Assembly: GCA_025677815.1 (NCBI GenBank)
Contig: JAIXMP010000001.1
Coordinates: forward strand, 1,302,001-1,366,000
DNA: 64,000 nucleotides
Reading direction: 5' to 3'
Source: Phascolomyces articulosus
Taxonomy: Eukaryota > Mucoromycota > Mucoromycetes > Mucorales > Lichtheimiaceae
Shown one piece after another: positions 59,992 through 64,000 of this stretch. The translations under genes and the position numbers were made by a program. The notes beneath the pieces were generated by a model. It had not been told where the DNA came from, searched no databases, and saw only the letters and a program-made list of their open reading frames with translations. Every line of letters begins with the position of its first letter. Within the stretch, counting starts at the first letter, position 1.

Positions 59992-62333
59992 ATGTCAGGT
60001 TCCCAGCAACTATTACGTTTTATAAAGCGAGATAAAGCTTCAAAACAACCAAGTGAAACCTTCATCCATCCATTATCAAACAAAACAAAAAAATATCTTG
60101 ATACGGCTAACATTCTGATCGAGCAAAACAACCTTCGTGCAGCATTAGAAATGTATGATAATGGAATAAAATTCATTGAATCGTCACTTGATAATAGTTT
60201 CTCCAATTGTAATGATCATACTATTACTATTACGACGCAGCAAACAACAACAAGTAGGATGACATCCTTCTTCAGATTACAAAATACTTTGGAAAAATAT
60301 AATGACACCAATAAGGGCAATCATTCTTCTCAACCACCACACGATTATCTATCTATTCTAAAAAGAGAAAGACAGAAAGTCTTAGCCACACTTGTACAAC
60401 ATAGTCAAAAGCTCCATCAATCCATTCCATATGACATCTTATCCAAAATATTCAGCTTTTTGGAAGATGAATACAAGGATCTATATCAATGTGCATTTGT
60501 ATGCAAACGGTGGTGTCAGTTTATAATCACTTGGCCACCCTTTTGGAATCACAAGTTACCTCCCAAAAATATCGATACAACGGGCTGGCCAGTCGTAATC
60601 ATCACTGATCAATATAAATCAATCTTTAAAGCTTATATGAAGGTCAATCTCAGTGATAATACGTATTTTAAGTGGAATATGGATGATATAGTAAACCTTC
60701 TTGTAATTGCTTCTGACGATCATAGTATCCAAACGCTATGTAAGATAAACCATACACATTTATACTTTTCAAAAACAAAAAACTTATTCTATATAATAAT
60801 CATTGGTTTTTCATTATGTATTATGTTTTACTCTAAAAAGGTTTCCGAAACATCTTTTTTCCAAATGATGCCTCTGCAAATCTTTTGGGAAAGCTGCTGG
60901 AAAGCATGAAAAGTCCTCCTTTCAAACAAGTAGCATTTGTTGATTGTAATATTCCTGCATTAAAAGTGATCACGCCTGTTCTCACTTCTTGTTTAAACCT
61001 GACACATGTCACTTTGGCGAATTCAGATGGTCCCTATTTTTTAAAGATAGATCCCAGTAAAGAATATCAATTATTGACAACCTCATTACCGATATTTTCA
61101 ACACTTACTTATCTCAAACTATTCTTTAAGCGTAATTACAGCCCTGAAATAAGGAACATAAACACATTGCTCTGTGGAGACAACATGCTATTTTCCAACA
61201 GCCCTCGACTCATGCATTTATTTTTAGCCTGTGATTCGGAATTCTTTAAATTAGAATTATGTGCTGAAACTGCTTTGAACAAATGTTCAAGGCTAAGAAA
61301 TGTCGTTATGAGCAACAATCTCTTATATAAAGAGATGCCAAAGGATATTTTTTTACGTAGCATAAACGAGAGCGAATACGACGACAATGATACCCATGAC
61401 CCATCGTTATCATTACCAACAGATAATACAAAATTGACAACGACTCATGCAACATCGCTTCAGCAATCATCATCAGATACCTCGCATAATAAAGGACATC
61501 TTCGCCGCTTTGTCATCTTTCGTTGGTCTCCGCGGGGAAATCTCTGTAAAAACGATTATCTTTTGAGAAACCATCAAATAAATCCATACTATCGGCCGTC
61601 GACACGATTAACATGGGAACGCTGCTTTTCAATCATTAACACATTGAATCAAGATTCATTGGAGCTTTTATACATAAAATGGGACATGATTGCTATAAAA
61701 TGCTTACGTACATGGTGTTGTGATAATGGTGTTGCTTCCAATTTAAGAGAGTTACATCTTGAAGATACCAAAGTACTTTACGATACATATGCATACAAGA
61801 AAAGGGTTGGAAGGATCGACGATTTTAATTTACTCGAAAGGCTAATTCCACGTCTGCCTGAATTAGAAGCTCTTTGCATATATCAAGCGAGGCCACTCTC
61901 GTATTATGATCAGGACTTTCAAATCACGCGTTACAAATATCAACCCCCTGGGCATTTGATGGTGAATGATAGTGTTTTAAAGCAACTAGTGATGCATTGT
62001 CACCGGATCCGATTTATCAAAATCGATGGTTATGCTGCATATACTTCCAAAGGCGTTCAATTATTAGCTGAAGATATAAATATGATATCTAATAGTAACA
62101 AGGATAGTTCTGATGTAACCGTGAAGCTGCTGCCCATTACTTATTTGGATATGCATATTCCTCATGACATTCTACTGTCATTGGTTCAGAAAATGCATTC
62201 GCTAAAGGAACTCTGTGTATATCAATACATAAGCGGCGATAGCTCATTGTCATCTTTCAATGACCGACAAGAGATTGAAGCTATTCTCTCTGAACGTGGT
62301 GGCTCACTGAAAGTGTCATCCTATTGTCTATAA
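59992..62333 (+). CDS. TPR-F-box-LRR-like protein, SCF substrate receptor
   Basis: Probable substrate receptor of an SCF ubiquitin ligase. Exons 59992-60739 and 60841-62333 give 746 residues. A TPR-like helical pair lies at about residues 30-60 (TKKYLDTANILIEQNNLRAA, LEMYDNGIKFIE). The F-box is at about 143-190 (LHQSIPYDILSKIFSFLE, YQCAFVCKRWCQFIITWPPF, WNHKL). The remaining 550 residues contain irregular leucine-rich repeats (for example LKVITPVLTSCLNLTHVTLA, SNLRELHLEDTKVL, YLDMHIPHDILLSLVQ, MHSLKELCVYQY). This TPR-F-box-LRR order is like fungal Pof1/Dia2-type proteins, and it is a common architecture in Mucorales. The ATG at 59992 is the first in frame; the frame upstream is open but lacks ATG. 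The intron of 101 bases joins TQTL-type end to CFRNIFFPND in phase. Confidence 0.85.
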
Positions 62334-62669
62334 TTTATGTTGTTGCTATTTGGTAATAATGATTTGTACACTATTATATATAGACAATATAGTAATTTAT
62401 TGTTGTTATAGATAAATAGAAATATTATGCTTCTATATTTATCATTTTAACCTAATAAAAGTTGATCTTTGAAGAAAAAAAAAAAGTAAACCTAACCTAT
62501 TCCATCCATTTTTCTTTTAATACAAACAATACATCATTGCACCAAGCATTACTCCGCGAAGCGCTGCCCAATCAAATGCAGAACTTTTTTTTTAAATCAT
62601 AAATGCGTAAAGACAAAATATTTATAGTGAATTTATTCTTTCCATTTACTTAATCAAGAAAAAGACATT
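62334..62669. other. Short intergenic region
   Basis: 3' flank of the F-box gene and promoter of the APC13-like gene. No feature seen besides poly-A and poly-T runs near 62475 and 62588. Confidence 0.6.
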
Positions 62670-62879
62670 ATGGATAGTCATTTAACTGTCATTCATTGGC
62701 AGACAAGAATTCTTCCTATTATTGCCGATGATTGGATTGGTTTAAAATTACCAGAAGAACCTGTAGCAGCCCCTGAAGAATATAACATGCGACAAACCGA
62801 TGACGATGCGGAAATCAAGATCAAAACAACAAAGAAACCTAAAAAGATCCAATGGGATCATAATCCAATGGAGGAATAA
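62670..62879 (+). CDS. APC13: APC13-like anaphase-promoting complex subunit
   Basis: A single-exon protein of 69 residues. Apc13/Swm1 is a small extended subunit that stabilises TPR subunits of the anaphase-promoting complex, the ubiquitin ligase for mitotic exit. The central block ILPIIADDWIGLKLPEEPVA followed by APEEYNMRQTDDD matches the family pattern: a hydrophobic start, D-x-W, K-L-P, then acidic V-x-x-P. The C-terminal half is charged and Lys-rich, ending WDHNPMEE. Length is close to the human protein (74). The ATG is the first one after an A-rich leader, with a clean stop TAA. The match rests on one short motif, so moderate confidence. Confidence 0.65.
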   Translation: MDSHLTVIHWQTRILPIIADDWIGLKLPEEPVAAPEEYNMRQTDDDAEIKIKTTKKPKKIQWDHNPMEE

Positions 62880-63900
62880 TAATGAAATTCGAGAAGAGTC
62901 ATACCCAAAATGTCCTATCTTTTTTTTTATTCCTCCATTAATTCATATATGATTGTATACTCAATATGGATATATTTCTTTTACAATACGACTATGAAAT
63001 CATATAATTTGGTTTCATCCATGTAGATATCCCAAAGGCTAATTCTGTCTCCTTTTTTTAATAATCATACAAATATATAATATTCTATTTCTTCTTATCT
63101 CATTTTAAATATATTTCTTCGTCGCCGTTCTCTCCTCTCCCCCCCCCCAAAAAAAAAGAAATAAATCAAGGTGTCATCAATAGAATTTTGAGAAGCAGAA
63201 ACTGGTTAAAAAAAGACAAGTAATATATTTTTAGAAATAGAGTGCTTCGATACCATTTGATTCTATGGTAAAGTGTGCACGGCTCTCTCTCTCAACTTTA
63301 GAAAAAAGGTTTAAATGGAGTATCTAGAAGGTTGAACAAAAGACTTTTAGTATAGTTGTTGTGGTACGTGAGACCTCCAAAAATGTGAAATTTTCTTTCT
63401 CTTCTCTGAATGGATATGTCTCGTTTTGCCACCAAAACTGAACAAACCCTTTTTTTAATCAGTTTGAAAACACAACATCTTTCATTCCATATTACACAAC
63501 ACCACTTTATTTTTTGTTCTCATAGTAAAATAATGATGAGATTTTATGGGACATTTTGCATACGAAAATATTAAAAAAAAAGGGAGCGGAAGGTCAATTT
63601 GGTCCAAAAGTAACCTTGATCGAGTCCAATCTTAATTAGGGAGCTTTTTCTTTTTTACTATTACGACCTACTATAACGACGGGGTCCAGTAGAATCGAGA
63701 GATTTCGGGTCTCTTAAGGGAAGCACACACACTTTATAGACATACTTCCTTGTACCTCTGTGACCCATACTCAAATATGTACACAAAAAAAAAAAATCTG
63801 AGTAAAAAATTTATTGTATAAAAAGGCGTCTTTCGAATGAACACTCCAAATCAATTTCCCCAACTTCTTTTCCTTTCTTCTTTCCTTTCGCTTTGAAAAA
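62880..63900. other. Intergenic region upstream of a secreted protein gene
   Basis: AT-rich with a C9-A9 run at about 63141-63158. The small palindrome GAGATTTCGGGTCTC occurs at about 63697-63711. A TATA box lies at 63817. No ORF with a domain was seen. Confidence 0.5.
63817..63825 (+). promoter_or_regulatory. TATA box of the gene at 63901
   Basis: TATAAAAAG about 80 bases before the ATG, followed by a pyrimidine-rich leader (CCCCAACTTCTTTTCCTTTC) typical of highly expressed fungal genes. Confidence 0.65.
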
Positions 63901-64000
63901 ATGAAATTTACCGTTTTCGCTACCCTTGTCACTCTTTTCCTCGCCATTGCCGGTGTCTTTGCTCAACAAGATACCCCATTCTACACCACCTACCCTGTTG
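63901..64000 (+). CDS. Secreted protein gene, 5' end only (cut by the window edge)
   Basis: The first 33 codons read MKFTVFATLVTLFLAIAGVF then AQQDTPFYTTYPV. This is a clear signal peptide: lysine after Met, a hydrophobic core and a likely cleavage at VFA/QQ around residue 21. Codons are strongly C-ending (GTC, ACC, CTC, GCC), unlike most of the window, which fits high expression. A TATA box and pyrimidine-rich leader precede it. The mature protein lies beyond the window, so no function can be named. It differs in codon use from the AT-rich secreted mini-protein at 18660-18866. Confidence 0.75.
   Translation, partial: MKFTVFATLVTLFLAIAGVFAQQDTPFYTTYPV

Overview
This window is nuclear DNA of a filamentous fungus, most likely an early-diverging Mucoromycota species of the Mucorales type. 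The reasons are very AT-rich spacers full of microsatellites, many short spliceosomal introns (about 40-250 nt, mostly GT-AG), poly-Gln/Asn/Thr tracts in proteins, two cofilin genes, an F-box/LRR-type protein plus an F-box relic, and a good minor-spliceosome (U12) intron signature, which ascomycete and basidiomycete models generally lack. No bacterial, phage or CRISPR features are visible. I assembled gene models by hand from reading-frame continuity across GT/AG sites, so exon borders are inferences.

Layout. 1-13 kb: an ADF/cofilin gene (+), a spacer holding a 400-bp fold-back MITE and inverted repeats, an Sds3-like Sin3/HDAC subunit gene (+) with a candidate AT-AC U12 intron, and a second, strongly codon-biased ADF/cofilin gene (-). 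13-27 kb: a gene-poor, repeat-rich island. It holds a degenerate dispersed repeat (second copy near 49 kb), inverted AT-rich repeats, a 68-residue secreted protein gene, a second copy of the MITE, a truncated Helitron helicase with a minisatellite and perfect hairpin nearby, and an F-box pseudogene. 27-34 kb: a tandem pair of Dal5-like major facilitator (MFS) transporter genes (-). 37-47 kb: a mitochondrial PP2C phosphatase (+), a HERP-like ubiquitin-domain ER membrane protein (-), a CYSTM mini-protein (+) and the mRNA cap guanine-N7 methyltransferase (+). 47-52 kb: an apparently intact Tc1/mariner transposon (31-bp perfect TIRs, TA duplication), the second dispersed-repeat copy and a possible two-exon micro-gene. 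52-64 kb: a vacuolar proteinase A-like protease (-), a metallophosphoesterase-RRM fusion (-), a TPR-F-box-LRR protein (+), an APC13-like subunit (+) and the 5' end of a secreted protein gene (+).

The genes are housekeeping loci (actin turnover, chromatin silencing, capping, proteolysis, ERAD, cell cycle) separated by transposon-laden spacers; apart from the MFS tandem pair I see no functional cluster. The observations I rate highest are the AT-AC U12 intron, the two-copy repeat with a conserved peptide ending in EWFD, the intact mariner with an unusually long D-to-E spacing, and the small coding-like frames at 51.4-52.1 kb.
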